From Clostridia bacterium (GTDB lineage: Bacteria > Bacillota > Clostridia > Christensenellales > DTU072), in NCBI GenBank assembly GCA_017403145.1, contig JAFQOO010000009.1:1-64000 (forward strand): a DNA stretch of 64,000 nt. Direction: 5' to 3'. Numbering within the stretch: the stretch's first letter is position 1; each line of letters starts with the position of its first letter. The translations under genes were made by a program, and so were the position numbers. This document shows positions 45,501-53,853 of this stretch, piece after piece. A model generated the notes under the pieces. That model saw only the letters and a list, made by a program, of their open reading frames with translations. It did not search any database and was not told where the DNA came from.

Positions 45501-48500
45501 GAGCTTACTTTGAGCGCAGTATATAGCGATTATAACGCAGGTGCGAAAGCTCTAACATTTAGTGCAAGCGGTAAGGACGTACATAACTATTATCTCACCT
45601 TTAACGGACTAACCATAGATAAAGATTACGTTGTTAACGGAAACGATTATTTGGTAAGTGAAAGTATTTCCAGCATAGTTCCGAGAAAGGTAACCGCATC
45701 GGGCGACGTCGAAAAGGTATTCGATGGTACTACCAATGCAAATCAATTTACCGTTTCAAATTCACAAATAATTGATGGCGACGTTATTAACGTAAGTGCT
45801 GTTTACGATAGCGCAATAGTAGGCGAACGTAACCTTCTTCTTACCATAGATAACACGAACTACGCATTAGAAGAAGCCACCATTCAAGCTTCTATTACCG
45901 CAAAAACTCTAACCATAGATTGGACGGGTAATGGTTCCGTTTACACCTATAACGGAGCTTATCAAGGCGTTAGCGCAGTAGTAATCGGTATGGTGGCGGG
46001 CTTTGAAGAAAACCTAAACGTAAGCGGAGACCTAGAAGGATTATTGTCTGGCAATATAGCAACAATAAAAGCTGGTGAATATAACGTAAGCCTAAGCCTA
46101 AACACCCCTTCCAACTACACCTTAGAAGGCGCTCAAACAACCGCAAGCTGGACTATCGGTAGGAAGGCTATATCACTAGATTGGCTAACCGATAGGCTGG
46201 GAAGCGAGCAAGACGACGACTACGTATACGACTTTGAAGACTATGTTGCAATATACTCTGCAACTGCTCGTACTATTGTTCCTACATTAGTAGGCGTGGT
46301 CGACGGAGATGACGTATCTTGTACTGTTTCGGGTACCGTAGCGACCAATGCAGGAGACTATATTGCAGAAGTATCCGCTTTATTGGGTGATGATAAAGAC
46401 AATTACGAACTATCGGGAGAACTTACTCTTGAGTGGTCGATTGTCAAAGCCGACGTTATTGGCGTAACCTTTGAAAGCGATACCTTTACCTATGATAAAT
46501 CACTAAATATAATAGACGTATCGAGTGATTGCACACAATTTGGCGAATCATTTAGCGTGGTATATAGCGGTGGCGAAAATGGTAACGGAGCTATTAACGT
46601 AGGCACTTATCAAATCGAAGCAACTATCGATGCCGGCAGTAACTATAACCAATTGTTATTAGAAGCTAATTTGGTAATCGAAAAGGCTAATATGGAAGGC
46701 ATCAGCCTAAACGATTTTAACGACGTTTACGATGGAACTATAAAGAGCATAAGCGTTAATACTACCACTACCGCTTTTGGCGACGAAATCGAGGTAAGCT
46801 ACTCACTAGTAGGTACTACTCTTGCAGGAGACGAAATTAGCGAAAACGCAAATGGTATCGTTAAAGCAGGTAACTACGTAGTAAGCGCTCTATTAAGCGG
46901 TGGCGCTAACTATCACGAAACGACACTAGATGCCAACTTGATTATCGCACCTAGAGAGATAGTGGTAAGTTGGCAAAGCTATGCTTATGGTGAAAGCACA
47001 GAAGCATACGATGGTCAAGAAAAGGGCGTAACCATTACTATCGACAACATCGTTGATGGTGATGACGTTAAAGCTACTTTAAGTACCGATGCTCAACAAA
47101 ATCTTGAAATCGTTGGTAATGGTACATATTCCTATGGCTCTATCAACGTTGGCGGATACGCTCTAACACTGGAAGAAATACTTGGTGTAGATAGCGTTAA
47201 CTACACCTACGATAGTGGCATATTCCAATCTTATAGCTTTGCAATTGCGCCTCGCGCGTTAGTTATAATAGGTTGGAGCGATGGTGTAAAGACCTATACC
47301 GATTTAGAAAACGTTCGCTTTACTTATGCTAAACGCAACGTATCGTTGGTCCCCGTATTCGCAGAAGGTAGCATCGTTAGTGGCGACGAAGAAAACGTCA
47401 ACGTGGTACTCAGTGGTAACGAAGGTATCAATGCGGGCGAATATATCACCCACGCATCAATAGATACCGATGGTAACTACGTTCTCGCTTCTACCACTCA
47501 AAAATGGTATATTGATGCAAAAGAAATAGAGTTGGTTTGGGAAAATGCAGCTGCAAAGAATTATAATGGCAAAGCTCATAGCCTGTCCGCATCCGCTAAA
47601 GGTCTATGCGATGGCGATAAGGTAGAACTAACCTATGCTAATAACGGTGCTATAAATGCCGGCAAGTACGACGTTGAAGTCCTTTCACTAGGCAATGCTA
47701 ACTATAAGATTGCAAAGAACACCGCTAAGAAGACGTTATTAATCAATCCCGTCGAAATTTTAGGAATAGAGCTTCTAGATAAGGAAATCGTATTCGATGG
47801 CAAGAAACACGGACTTGATATTTCCAAAACGGAAACTCAATATGGTGATGACGTCGAAGTAAGCTTTGTTATTTACGACCAAAATGGTAACGAAATATCC
47901 AAAGATAAGGTTTCCGAAGTTGGTATTTATAAAGTAAAGGTAAAACTAGAGGCCGGCAAGAACTACGTTATCCGTGATATGGAAGGCAACCTAACAATAA
48001 AGAGTCTATCCGTTGCAACTCCCGTTGAAAAAGAAGACGAAAAGGCAACCGTAAACGTAGAGAGTAGCGGTGGATTTATGCCCGGTTCCGTAGTGGAAAC
48101 CACTTCGACCACCTTCAGCTTGACCGATGGTAACACTACTAACGTTAGACTTTCCGCAGGTGAACGCGTTGCTCTCGTATATGAAGTAACCGTTATGTAC
48201 CAAAACCAAGAAAGCGTATTGAACGGAACTGCTAGCGTCAAGATGCTTATTCCCGAAGAACTACGTGGCAATGATTTCCGTATTGTAAATCTTTCTAACG
48301 GGGAAGAAACCGAGCTTGAATACGTTGTAGAAGACGAATACGTATTGGTATCAACCACCGCGCTTGATACTTTCGTATTCATATATGAACCCTCACCTTT
48401 AGCAATCGTTAAGGCATATAGCGGTTGGTTAGCTCTAAGCGTAGCAATCGGTTTGGTATTGGTTATAGCACTAGTAGTAATCGTATTCTTTAGAAAGACT

Positions 48501-48899
48501 CGCACCATCAAGTTCGTTGCAAACGGTGTTGAAGTTGAGGGCGGAAGAATCGGTGCTGTAAACGCTCGTTATGGCACAAAGGTTGATTTACCCACTCCAA
48601 CGATACAAGGTATGTGCTACAAGGGCTGGTATGCTGACGAAGACTTTACCGAAAAGGCAGGCAAAGAACAAAGACCTACAAAGAAGAGAAACTTATACGC
48701 AAAGACTATGGCTCGTGGCACCAAGACCAAGATACCACAAGCATTTATCGATGGCATAAAGTTTGAAGGTTGGTACGAAGACGAGGCCTGCACAAAGAAG
48801 GCAAACGTAAACAAGATGGGCAGAAAGAACCTTACCTTGTACGCAAAGTGGGGCAAGAAAAAAGAAGCCAAACTCCCCGTTTATCCCTGGGAACAATAG
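39543..48899 (+). CDS. Giant MBG-repeat membrane-anchored surface protein
   Basis: 3118-3119 residues; ATG at 39543 or 39546, with AAGGTG upstream. Signal peptide at ~12-38 (ends ALAEGE). Residues ~40-700 are beta-rich, including an InlB-like repeat (YEFTGWSTDSS). From ~800 to ~2820 I count about 23 MBG-type modules of ~88 residues, each with a W-T-x-D/N-G or YDG/YNG start, GD, an AGxYTA strand and a closing NYxL or NYTL. A transmembrane helix lies at ~2960-2985 followed by basic RKTR. Two InlB-type repeats (YKGWYADEDF, FEGWYEDEAC) come after the helix, which would place them inside the cell. Probably an adhesin. Confidence 0.82.
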   Translation: MMNSLTCKRVTLTLSFSIAVLLLVLAVVLGVGVKNPTSLTALAEGEIVLEEGGDFSYLNVAKVGSQEIIPWSDAEYTITSKKGDGETLIAVYATYTTGKLAGSKVMLYEDATTGNYILYGVSGNFYLTGEWVATWFEPVWTYNTSQCTVTGDMPTRVQVGIGLPLEEMPSVDGTQLSQNMYYSEGWKVTGTLKNGSSYSLGYIPTDAVSANCSASLTDATTYVYYTTTDVNDSTRPNVVGEGVFNKDYNKSNGTPVGVYAAGDTTDPYSGIDCTVNTSGTKYRYGFLGHVSNSSRPFNKRLDEGCDLTFTNDAGATEYYNGMGFYREKTTRSSTAVYDHSMLVIPIRFDNALKRDLLAGTYSSIRVTVTARILVGAKNVSSNARTNAWLDLEEGIKPRLTDFSYSENSATVTGYPRTYINGEWKTDLSHAHNSSTNPATITSGYITSTSWGGAQGVYSKTIQTTATSGFTVGFRATYYTNSGNGVTKHFALINTMTYKVEALDASGNASKAQSYTVNLDSNAPEGATVHESVKDGTEDTITTTSLDSSIQLNSVPWAYDGYEFTGWSTDSSATIGDKSLALNGTTDSSLTYYAIWQKRKYSYLEYDVYSDGTNQSGLIRTQVGVFEHGGTTFTDGNAIAISSAGNGGNLYAGFTSPTQYLLPRGISGARADWMEWTSESTFDTTCPIIIAFERIMESPTVAIVGQTVEYGNSINLDESLTPSHTASTERDVLYNYTWFNAEDEEVVFGGSDNSIYLVNESSDYKCQCVANVTIVGALGEVTLSKEVVSDLATFTITPAELVVTWTLDGNSLLITQYDGQSHVMEASLSGTVYEDIVLATLDNASQINAGKYTAEIIAIDNENYVVAEADATQDYEITQVVVNVVWTLDGEEDVNSLIYDGNSHNVSAYISNKIGEDFVNVSSYDGTISATSKKNYTATILAIDNANYTIEGAENLSFDWSIEGIALTANWTIGEYVYNGERQYPTLTISGFEEADAVYFVIEFYKNNALVTTKNVSGSGNTEYSFASTDATHVLGESIDAGNYTIKFNGVVYDENGEENFKYNNISNFAGQDYVIAKKTINATGEWQYSFNDGVAEDYLANTILEYAGAKYTLYTTLDESALCTRADTGIIDTLTIEYQDNEKTSAGDYTASISIASDNYMLGENTAFDWSIEPIEIALTWTINGTSNLARIFNGSNYYISATANGMLGGDSCNVTLSGENKAVESGTYTAIASGLSNSNYLLPAQTTQEWEILPLAVELTWDNASFEYDGSEKAVYATINNIKGNYTCEIEYEGNKATSAGNDYRAKVIGLSSNNYTLDGVANLTYDWSIAQKAVEVAWSIEGSSELTKTYRASAYTITATLQGVVNNDTCNVTLVGDKAKTYVGNYTATVESISNDNYVLSGSLSTSWEIKAIKVDITWSEADFTYDGNQKQVSATINNLISGDNLYFTYKDNAFTDAGDYIAQIESLSNSNYTIEGVESTYAWSIAQKELSIEWTLDGTSNFILEYDGQIHVIDVIINNIIGSDIVNATLENNSNKIADKYTATLVSIDNDNYKLPQEATKDYEITKKVVALVWYLDGVQGNDSVVYDGMEHSVTATVYGAVDGEDITILGYVGEVVSGEGALTNGNVASLKAVYKTTVSGISDNVNYEISTDSISLEWSIRATELDIVFQENTLVYNGKAQGITAIVYNVSASNISGVTLLTTGSTATDISYEILDGKYYLYFNAVNSGDYTAIISGIDGEYKENYSLPEENSYNFSIAPKVVTLSWKDASGVYNKQNKITSATLTNLENSDLVNVEYKTTGDNSYMVSGLDGVGNIAVNAGEYLTEVVALDNDNYTLEGATDLSKTWNISRKLLGAFTWSNATLTYNGNAQNITASVIGGATDVTDKKAYDGDVLDITYSGVVVSNYGASAISGNQVTTAGEYKVTIAGVGNDNYQVDTIETTLTIAKAGVEVVSSTNWSKVYDKTTEYLTYTYNGVFSGTELTLSAVYSDYNAGAKALTFSASGKDVHNYYLTFNGLTIDKDYVVNGNDYLVSESISSIVPRKVTASGDVEKVFDGTTNANQFTVSNSQIIDGDVINVSAVYDSAIVGERNLLLTIDNTNYALEEATIQASITAKTLTIDWTGNGSVYTYNGAYQGVSAVVIGMVAGFEENLNVSGDLEGLLSGNIATIKAGEYNVSLSLNTPSNYTLEGAQTTASWTIGRKAISLDWLTDRLGSEQDDDYVYDFEDYVAIYSATARTIVPTLVGVVDGDDVSCTVSGTVATNAGDYIAEVSALLGDDKDNYELSGELTLEWSIVKADVIGVTFESDTFTYDKSLNIIDVSSDCTQFGESFSVVYSGGENGNGAINVGTYQIEATIDAGSNYNQLLLEANLVIEKANMEGISLNDFNDVYDGTIKSISVNTTTTAFGDEIEVSYSLVGTTLAGDEISENANGIVKAGNYVVSALLSGGANYHETTLDANLIIAPREIVVSWQSYAYGESTEAYDGQEKGVTITIDNIVDGDDVKATLSTDAQQNLEIVGNGTYSYGSINVGGYALTLEEILGVDSVNYTYDSGIFQSYSFAIAPRALVIIGWSDGVKTYTDLENVRFTYAKRNVSLVPVFAEGSIVSGDEENVNVVLSGNEGINAGEYITHASIDTDGNYVLASTTQKWYIDAKEIELVWENAAAKNYNGKAHSLSASAKGLCDGDKVELTYANNGAINAGKYDVEVLSLGNANYKIAKNTAKKTLLINPVEILGIELLDKEIVFDGKKHGLDISKTETQYGDDVEVSFVIYDQNGNEISKDKVSEVGIYKVKVKLEAGKNYVIRDMEGNLTIKSLSVATPVEKEDEKATVNVESSGGFMPGSVVETTSTTFSLTDGNTTNVRLSAGERVALVYEVTVMYQNQESVLNGTASVKMLIPEELRGNDFRIVNLSNGEETELEYVVEDEYVLVSTTALDTFVFIYEPSPLAIVKAYSGWLALSVAIGLVLVIALVVIVFFRKTRTIKFVANGVEVEGGRIGAVNARYGTKVDLPTPTIQGMCYKGWYADEDFTEKAGKEQRPTKKRNLYAKTMARGTKTKIPQAFIDGIKFEGWYEDEACTKKANVNKMGRKNLTLYAKWGKKKEAKLPVYPWEQ

Positions 48900-48906
48900 A
48901 GTATAC

Positions 48907-48942
48907 CACGTAACCCTACCTATTTCTCGGTAGGGTTACGTG
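48907..48942 (+). terminator. Terminator of the giant MBG gene
   Basis: A 14-bp perfect stem, CACGTAACCCTACC/GGTAGGGTTACGTG, but with only a weak T-tract (CGCTTTATTT). Confidence 0.65.
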
Positions 48943-49004
48943 CGCTTTATTTACGATTTATAATGAATAAAACCATAATAGGGTTGACCATATTTTACTC
49001 GGTA

Positions 49005-49033
49005 TTGACTTTTATTATATAAGAAAGTAAAAT
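49005..49033 (+). promoter_or_regulatory. Promoter of the 470-residue membrane protein gene
   Basis: TTGACT (49005-49010), 17-bp spacer, TAAAAT (49028-49033). An in-frame ATG lies 6 nt further on, at 49040, and an AGGAGG-led ATG at 49064. Confidence 0.65.
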
Positions 49034-49063
49034 TAATTTATGACATTTCAAGGAGGAGAAGAA

Positions 49064-50476
49064 ATGTGTAAAAAAAGTATTACTAAGACCAATTCGGCAA
49101 AGAAAGGTAAGAAACTACCAAAATGGGCTATTGCTCTTATCGTTATTGCCGTTATTATCGCTATTATCGGCGGTACCGTTCTAGGTTTCCTATGGGACGT
49201 TATCTGGGCGGAACCCCAAAACGCTGATTTAGGTGCATACTATGAACCCTTTGGCTTTGCACCTATCACCAAGGCGGAAGATGAGGACAGCGTTTATACA
49301 GACTATACCGACCATTTTGCACAGTTCAAAGACGAAATTGAACTAGGTATGCGTGATGATGCAACCGACGAGCAAAAAGCAAAAGCCGCCTATATTATCT
49401 ATAGAGTAGGATGTTTGGCAAATGCAACTGCTCCCGAAAGAGCCAAGTATTCAACCGGTGGAGGTACTGCAACGGGTAGCGTTATATTGGATGGTAAAGA
49501 AGAACAAGTTGGTGGCGAAATGAAAATGACGTCCACTTACTACACTATGTTATCTTCAAACAATGGACCAAGCAGTATTACTAGAGAGGGTATCGATGCC
49601 TTCAAAGCAAATAATCAAACTTACGTAGCATCGGAAGAATATACCCAAATACCCGAAGGTGGTATTACCGCTACTAACGAAAGCTTAGTCAACTTGGGAG
49701 ATACCATTATTCGTGTTATTCTTCCCTTTGCAAGAAGAATAATCGAAACTCCCGAAGGTAAGATTACTTGGAATGGTAATTCACAAAGCGCGCTTATTAC
49801 TAAAGAAAGTGCAACCGGTTCTTTTGCAGATAAAAAGACCAACTACGATAAGAAGACTGCTGAGGAAGTTGTTGCAGAATCCAAATATCTTCGTGATTTT
49901 AGCGACCCCAATTGGTACGACCCCTATGGTTTAACCGCTCCCGATTTATCTATTCACGTAATCAACCCAGAAACTATCGTAGGTTCTAGCGTTAAAATCA
50001 CTAAATATCCCGGCTCTATTGTTGGTAGCAAGAAAACTATGGATTACTATTCAGTAGATTTCAAGGTTGATACCGAATACAATCGTGGCACCGATAAGAG
50101 CGCTACCTATTATGCAGAACAACTTTATATGATGTACGTTCCGGAGCTAGTATTTGAATACGTAGACGATTATTCATACTACTATGACAAACTCGAAGTA
50201 AATATGACCGTATTCGAAAACGGATACTTTAGAACTTGGGGTACCAATGAAAGATGGGTTATGCAAGGGGGCTTTGAAAAGCTAGGTTTATCAATCACTA
50301 TGGCTGCTGACAACTATAGTACCGAAGCACATTGCTATGACCACGACACCGTTTTGCAAGGATTTGCAAACAGATGGATAGGTGATAGCGAGCACGTAGG
50401 CAAGCCAAGAAGTGAACTTCCATTCTACGAAGAGCTCAAGAAATATACTCCTGAAGAATATGGTACCTATCGTTAA
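49064..50476 (+). CDS. Single-pass membrane-anchored protein of unknown function
   Basis: 470 residues from the ATG at 49064, preceded by AGGAGGAGAAGAA. The in-frame ATG at 49040 would add 8 residues and be leaderless. A basic N-terminus (TNSAKKGKKLPK) is followed by one strong hydrophobic helix at ~25-47 and then an extracellular region of ~420 residues with no lipobox, repeats or sortase signal. The ectodomain is mixed alpha/beta with conserved-looking aromatic segments (WYDPYGL, YVPELVFEYVDDY). No family recognised. Its neighbour is the giant MBG protein, but a terminator separates them. Confidence 0.7.
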   Translation: MCKKSITKTNSAKKGKKLPKWAIALIVIAVIIAIIGGTVLGFLWDVIWAEPQNADLGAYYEPFGFAPITKAEDEDSVYTDYTDHFAQFKDEIELGMRDDATDEQKAKAAYIIYRVGCLANATAPERAKYSTGGGTATGSVILDGKEEQVGGEMKMTSTYYTMLSSNNGPSSITREGIDAFKANNQTYVASEEYTQIPEGGITATNESLVNLGDTIIRVILPFARRIIETPEGKITWNGNSQSALITKESATGSFADKKTNYDKKTAEEVVAESKYLRDFSDPNWYDPYGLTAPDLSIHVINPETIVGSSVKITKYPGSIVGSKKTMDYYSVDFKVDTEYNRGTDKSATYYAEQLYMMYVPELVFEYVDDYSYYYDKLEVNMTVFENGYFRTWGTNERWVMQGGFEKLGLSITMAADNYSTEAHCYDHDTVLQGFANRWIGDSEHVGKPRSELPFYEELKKYTPEEYGTYR

Positions 50477-50494
50477 AAATTGGAACCAAACCAA

Positions 50495-50522
50495 AAGCCA
50501 CTCGAAAAAGTGGCTTTTTTAT
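50495..50522 (+). terminator. Terminator of the unknown membrane protein gene
   Basis: AAGCCACT/AGTGGCTT stem followed by a T-run. Confidence 0.88.
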
Positions 50523-50670
50523 TTCGTAATAGAGAATGTAACTATTTTGTTACACCTAAAAATCAAGGTTTCGATAAACGCAATCATTCCATTAATGGTA
50601 ATCTAAAAGTTTCCGAAGAGGAGATAGTGAGAGTTGTAGTTCAAATAGGGAAAGGAATTTTGTAGAAATA

Positions 50671-50707
50671 TAAAAACGCACCCCATAAGTGTCTATCTTT
50701 GGGGTGC
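50671..50707 (-). terminator. Terminator of the sialidase-like gene
   Basis: Minus strand GCACCCCA...TGGGGTGC followed by GTTTTTATA. Confidence 0.82.
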
Positions 50708-50737
50708 ATTTCAAGTATTATTTGTTTTATTTATGAA

Positions 50738-52012
50738 TTATTTTATTACGTCTTTTAGATTTATAACGGTGAACTTGATGTCTTCGTGTTTGGTACTATC
50801 TTCGTATAGTACTGCGATATCTCCGTTGCCTAGATATACTGCACTGCTGTATACGAATTCACCCTCGGTTATAGTGTAAGAATAGGGGAAGGTTTTGCCT
50901 TCGTCAAGAGAGATTTTAAGTTTACCATTAACTCTCTTTTTGGTGTCGCTCGCATTTATGCAAGCAATGGTGAATTTGCCTTCGTATTCAAAGCCTATTG
51001 CGGTGATTTGACATATGCAATGTGGTAAATCTTCTATAAACTCTGGCTTTTCCCAACTTTCACCACCATTTTTGGAAACAGCACGTAGTATTCTTCTCTT
51101 TTTGTTGTGGTTACGCATAAATACAGCTATATCACCACCGGGGAGTTCAACTACTTGGCTTTCCGTGGTCATCAGGGGGTCGGGAATTATCCAGGGATTT
51201 TTCTTAGGAAATCTTCCTTCTATTTCGGGAGTAGCACCGATTTCCCAAGTGTTTCCGTTATCATCACTCCAAATAACGGCACAAGTAAGACTCATAGGCC
51301 ATTTGGTCAATCCATAGTAAACGGGGAATACAAGTCTGCCCGCATATTTTCCTTCTTTTATTTTTATACCATTTGCAGGACCGGAACCTAAAAAGTGCAT
51401 TCTCTTGGACTTTACCATTGCGTCTAGGCATTGGGGCTCGCTCCAAGTATTACCGCCATCGGTGGACTTGGTTAGCATAAGATAAGAGGTTCCGTATGCT
51501 TTGTAAGGTGAGGTCGCGGTAAAAACGTTTCCGCCTATAGAAAGATTTCCTTGCTCGTCAACTTTGATGCCGGTAGACTTGCCTTTGTGGGTAAGCTCTC
51601 CGTTATCAATAATATAATTACATAGTCCTTTAACGACACGTTGTTTACCTTTTACCAACCCTGAACCGGCGCCACAATTGAGTATACCAATGCCTGCAGG
51701 TGTAAAGGAATATAGCATAAATATGGTGTTAGTTTCGTCATCGTATAAGGTGGCGGGGTCAATGGCGGCGGAGGAGTGTTGCTTATCTTCGCCAAGCGTT
51801 GCAACTGCGGTTATTTGCTTACCCCAAGAAAGACCGTTATCGTTAGAAATTCTAACAACCTTTTCGATACGATTTGGGTTATCGGAGGCGGTATAAAAAC
51901 GCTCGTCGGAGCTTGCTACCAAGCTACCATCGTTCAAACGAACCAGTGAGGGAATGCGATAGTTATTCGTGTTACCCGTTTCTTTACTAAATACTTTAAT
52001 AGGTGTTCTCAT
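50738..52012 (-). CDS. Exo-alpha-sialidase (GH33-like), apparently cytoplasmic
   Basis: 424 residues. A six-bladed propeller is indicated by the RIP motif (NYRIPSLV, about residue 17-24) and five Asp-boxes: SNDNGLSW, STDGGNTW, SDDNGNTW, SKNGGESW, SLDEGKTF. It has no signal peptide, lipobox or membrane helix, so it should act inside the cell, for instance on imported sialylated oligosaccharides, unless secreted otherwise. No nan catabolic genes adjoin. No ribosome site: the -10 box ends 6 nt before the ATG, predicting leaderless translation. Confidence 0.87.
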   Translation of the reverse strand: MRTPIKVFSKETGNTNNYRIPSLVRLNDGSLVASSDERFYTASDNPNRIEKVVRISNDNGLSWGKQITAVATLGEDKQHSSAAIDPATLYDDETNTIFMLYSFTPAGIGILNCGAGSGLVKGKQRVVKGLCNYIIDNGELTHKGKSTGIKVDEQGNLSIGGNVFTATSPYKAYGTSYLMLTKSTDGGNTWSEPQCLDAMVKSKRMHFLGSGPANGIKIKEGKYAGRLVFPVYYGLTKWPMSLTCAVIWSDDNGNTWEIGATPEIEGRFPKKNPWIIPDPLMTTESQVVELPGGDIAVFMRNHNKKRRILRAVSKNGGESWEKPEFIEDLPHCICQITAIGFEYEGKFTIACINASDTKKRVNGKLKISLDEGKTFPYSYTITEGEFVYSSAVYLGNGDIAVLYEDSTKHEDIKFTVINLKDVIK

Positions 52013-52018
52013 AGTTTT

Positions 52019-52047
52019 ATAATATCATAATTAGCAAAAATTTGCAA
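52019..52047 (-). promoter_or_regulatory. Promoter giving a leaderless sialidase mRNA
   Basis: Minus strand TTGCAA (52047-52042), 17-bp spacer, TATTAT (52024-52019), then 6 nt to the ATG at 52012. Confidence 0.7.
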
Positions 52048-52118
52048 GGGCGAGGTCGCCCAAAGAGTGATAGGGATACGTAATAATATAAAAAGAGTTT
52101 GGGCTTTTACCTAAAACT

Positions 52119-53747
52119 CTATTGTTCGCCAAAGGCTTTTTTCTTGTTTATCGCACGAAGCTTTGCAATGCCATCACGACTTATTTTAAAATCGCGGTTA
52201 GCGTTTAGTAAACCATTCTTTTGTTCGCCCTGGTCGTATAGCTTGCTAAAGGTAAAACCTATAGCTCCGCTTTGGGATATAAAGTCGTATTGCTCGGCAA
52301 AATTGCTTATAAAACGTGCTTCCGAGTATTGGTCGTTTGCGCGAAGATTACCCGCAATAAAACTGCCTAGATAGAATGGCATTGTAGCAAGCTTACTTTC
52401 ACTAATAAGCTCCGGATTTTGTTTGCGACGTTTTAGGTCTTCTTTTTCGGAAAGCTTAATTCCGTTATAGCGATGAATCAGCCAATCTTCTATTTCTTCA
52501 CGTTTACCGCTATCCTCTCTAAACTCGTATAGGTCGGTTGCGTATAGGTCTCCACCGCTTATGCTACATAGCTTGGTGGAGTCGGTTTGCTTAATGAGAG
52601 TATAGGTGGACTTTTGCACTACAGCACTGCCGGAATAATTCGTAAAGGGCACTTCTATTATTAAACTAGGATGCCCAAAGTCGCGGTTTAACGTCATTTG
52701 GAGTTCTGTAGCAAATACGTTGAAGTATTCGGGGATATCGGTGTTTTTGCTTTCACCATTCATACTTGCACGCACCATTAAACCAAGTTTATCGGCAACG
52801 TAGAGTTCGCGTGGAGTGGGGTAACGATTAAAGTGTATAGCGTTAAATCCCATCATCATAGCGCAAGCATAATCTTGAGCAATTGCTTTGGAGTTTGCCG
52901 GAACTATGCCCGTGTGGGGATATACTCCGTCTACCTCTATAGCTCTAACGAAGGTTACTTGTCCGTTAACGTAGAGTTTGTTATCCACCAAGTTTATATC
53001 TCTAAATGCACAGTAGGTATATATTTGGTCGCAAATGCCACCGCCTGCATTGTATAGAGAAATGCGTATCTCGTAAAAACGAGGTTCAAGTGCTTGCCAC
53101 AAATACACCGTTTGAGTTTTTAGATTAGCGGATAGGTTGAGTATGGGTTTTGCTCTATACTCGTAGGTTGCAACGGGCTTTTTATCATAGGCAATTTCTA
53201 CCTTGACTTTATATCCCTCGGTTTCACCTGCAATAGCACCTTGGATATATATGTTTTTATCACGCAAGGAACCCAAAGTACGAATGGTACCAAAGTAACT
53301 TTTTGCACTAAACTCCAGCCAAACTTCGCCCAAAATACCAAGAGGAACCTTTTCGCCTGCTTGTCTTTTAGCTACTACGCGGAGCTCGTTTGCACCTTCC
53401 TTAACGATAAGCGAAACGTCGAGGTGTAAAGAGTGCATATAGCCACCGTTTTCTGCTACTAAAACGTCGTTTAGGTATATTTCGCTAAAGGATGAAATAC
53501 CAATAAAATTGAGTAGCGTTGTACCCATTTTCTCGCTTGGATTAAGGTCGAAAGTTTTAGCGTAAACAGCAGTATGAACGTGCGAAACATCACCCGTGTT
53601 GCTGGCGGGAGAACCAAGTTCGCAAGGCAATACGATAGTTTGATTTTTGGTATTTTCGTTACCAATCAACGTTAGTTGCCACTCACCATCGATAGCCTTG
53701 AAGTGGGGTCGTATAAAGTTTGGTATAGGATAATCTTCTCTTTGCAT
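52119..53747 (-). CDS. GH2-like protein with degenerate catalytic site
   Basis: 542 residues from the ATG at 53747; an in-frame extension to 53795 would overlap its own promoter. The GH2 layout is recognisable: a sugar-binding jelly roll (GISSFSEIYLNDVLVAENGGYMHS), an Ig-like domain and a TIM-barrel start (LYVNGQVTFVRAIEVDGVYP). In active GH2 enzymes the barrel carries HPSI..W..GNE; here the matching stretch reads GHPSLIIEVPFTNYSG with no Glu in the acid/base position. The nucleophile region may be PELISES. No signal peptide. It may be an inactive binding protein or a remodelled enzyme. Leaderless start predicted. Confidence 0.72.
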   Translation of the reverse strand: MQREDYPIPNFIRPHFKAIDGEWQLTLIGNENTKNQTIVLPCELGSPASNTGDVSHVHTAVYAKTFDLNPSEKMGTTLLNFIGISSFSEIYLNDVLVAENGGYMHSLHLDVSLIVKEGANELRVVAKRQAGEKVPLGILGEVWLEFSAKSYFGTIRTLGSLRDKNIYIQGAIAGETEGYKVKVEIAYDKKPVATYEYRAKPILNLSANLKTQTVYLWQALEPRFYEIRISLYNAGGGICDQIYTYCAFRDINLVDNKLYVNGQVTFVRAIEVDGVYPHTGIVPANSKAIAQDYACAMMMGFNAIHFNRYPTPRELYVADKLGLMVRASMNGESKNTDIPEYFNVFATELQMTLNRDFGHPSLIIEVPFTNYSGSAVVQKSTYTLIKQTDSTKLCSISGGDLYATDLYEFREDSGKREEIEDWLIHRYNGIKLSEKEDLKRRKQNPELISESKLATMPFYLGSFIAGNLRANDQYSEARFISNFAEQYDFISQSGAIGFTFSKLYDQGEQKNGLLNANRDFKISRDGIAKLRAINKKKAFGEQ

Positions 53748-53753
53748 AGCTAG

Positions 53754-53782
53754 ATTATAACATATTTTTCTTACGCGCGCAA
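53754..53782 (-). promoter_or_regulatory. Promoter giving a leaderless GH2-like mRNA
   Basis: Minus strand TTGCGC (53782-53777), 17-bp spacer, TATAAT (53759-53754), then 6 nt (CTAGCT) to the ATG at 53747. Confidence 0.75.
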
Positions 53783-53802
53783 TACTTACGCGCAACTAGT
53801 AA

Positions 53803-53831
53803 TTGACTATATAATAAAAATAGTATAAAAT
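53803..53831 (+). promoter_or_regulatory. Promoter of the GH32/43-like gene
   Basis: TTGACT (53803-53808), 17-bp spacer, TAAAAT (53826-53831). It is divergent from the GH2-like promoter, 20 bp away. The mRNA has a short leader with AAGGATG. Confidence 0.65.
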
Positions 53832-53853
53832 ATATAAAAAGCAAGGATGAATT

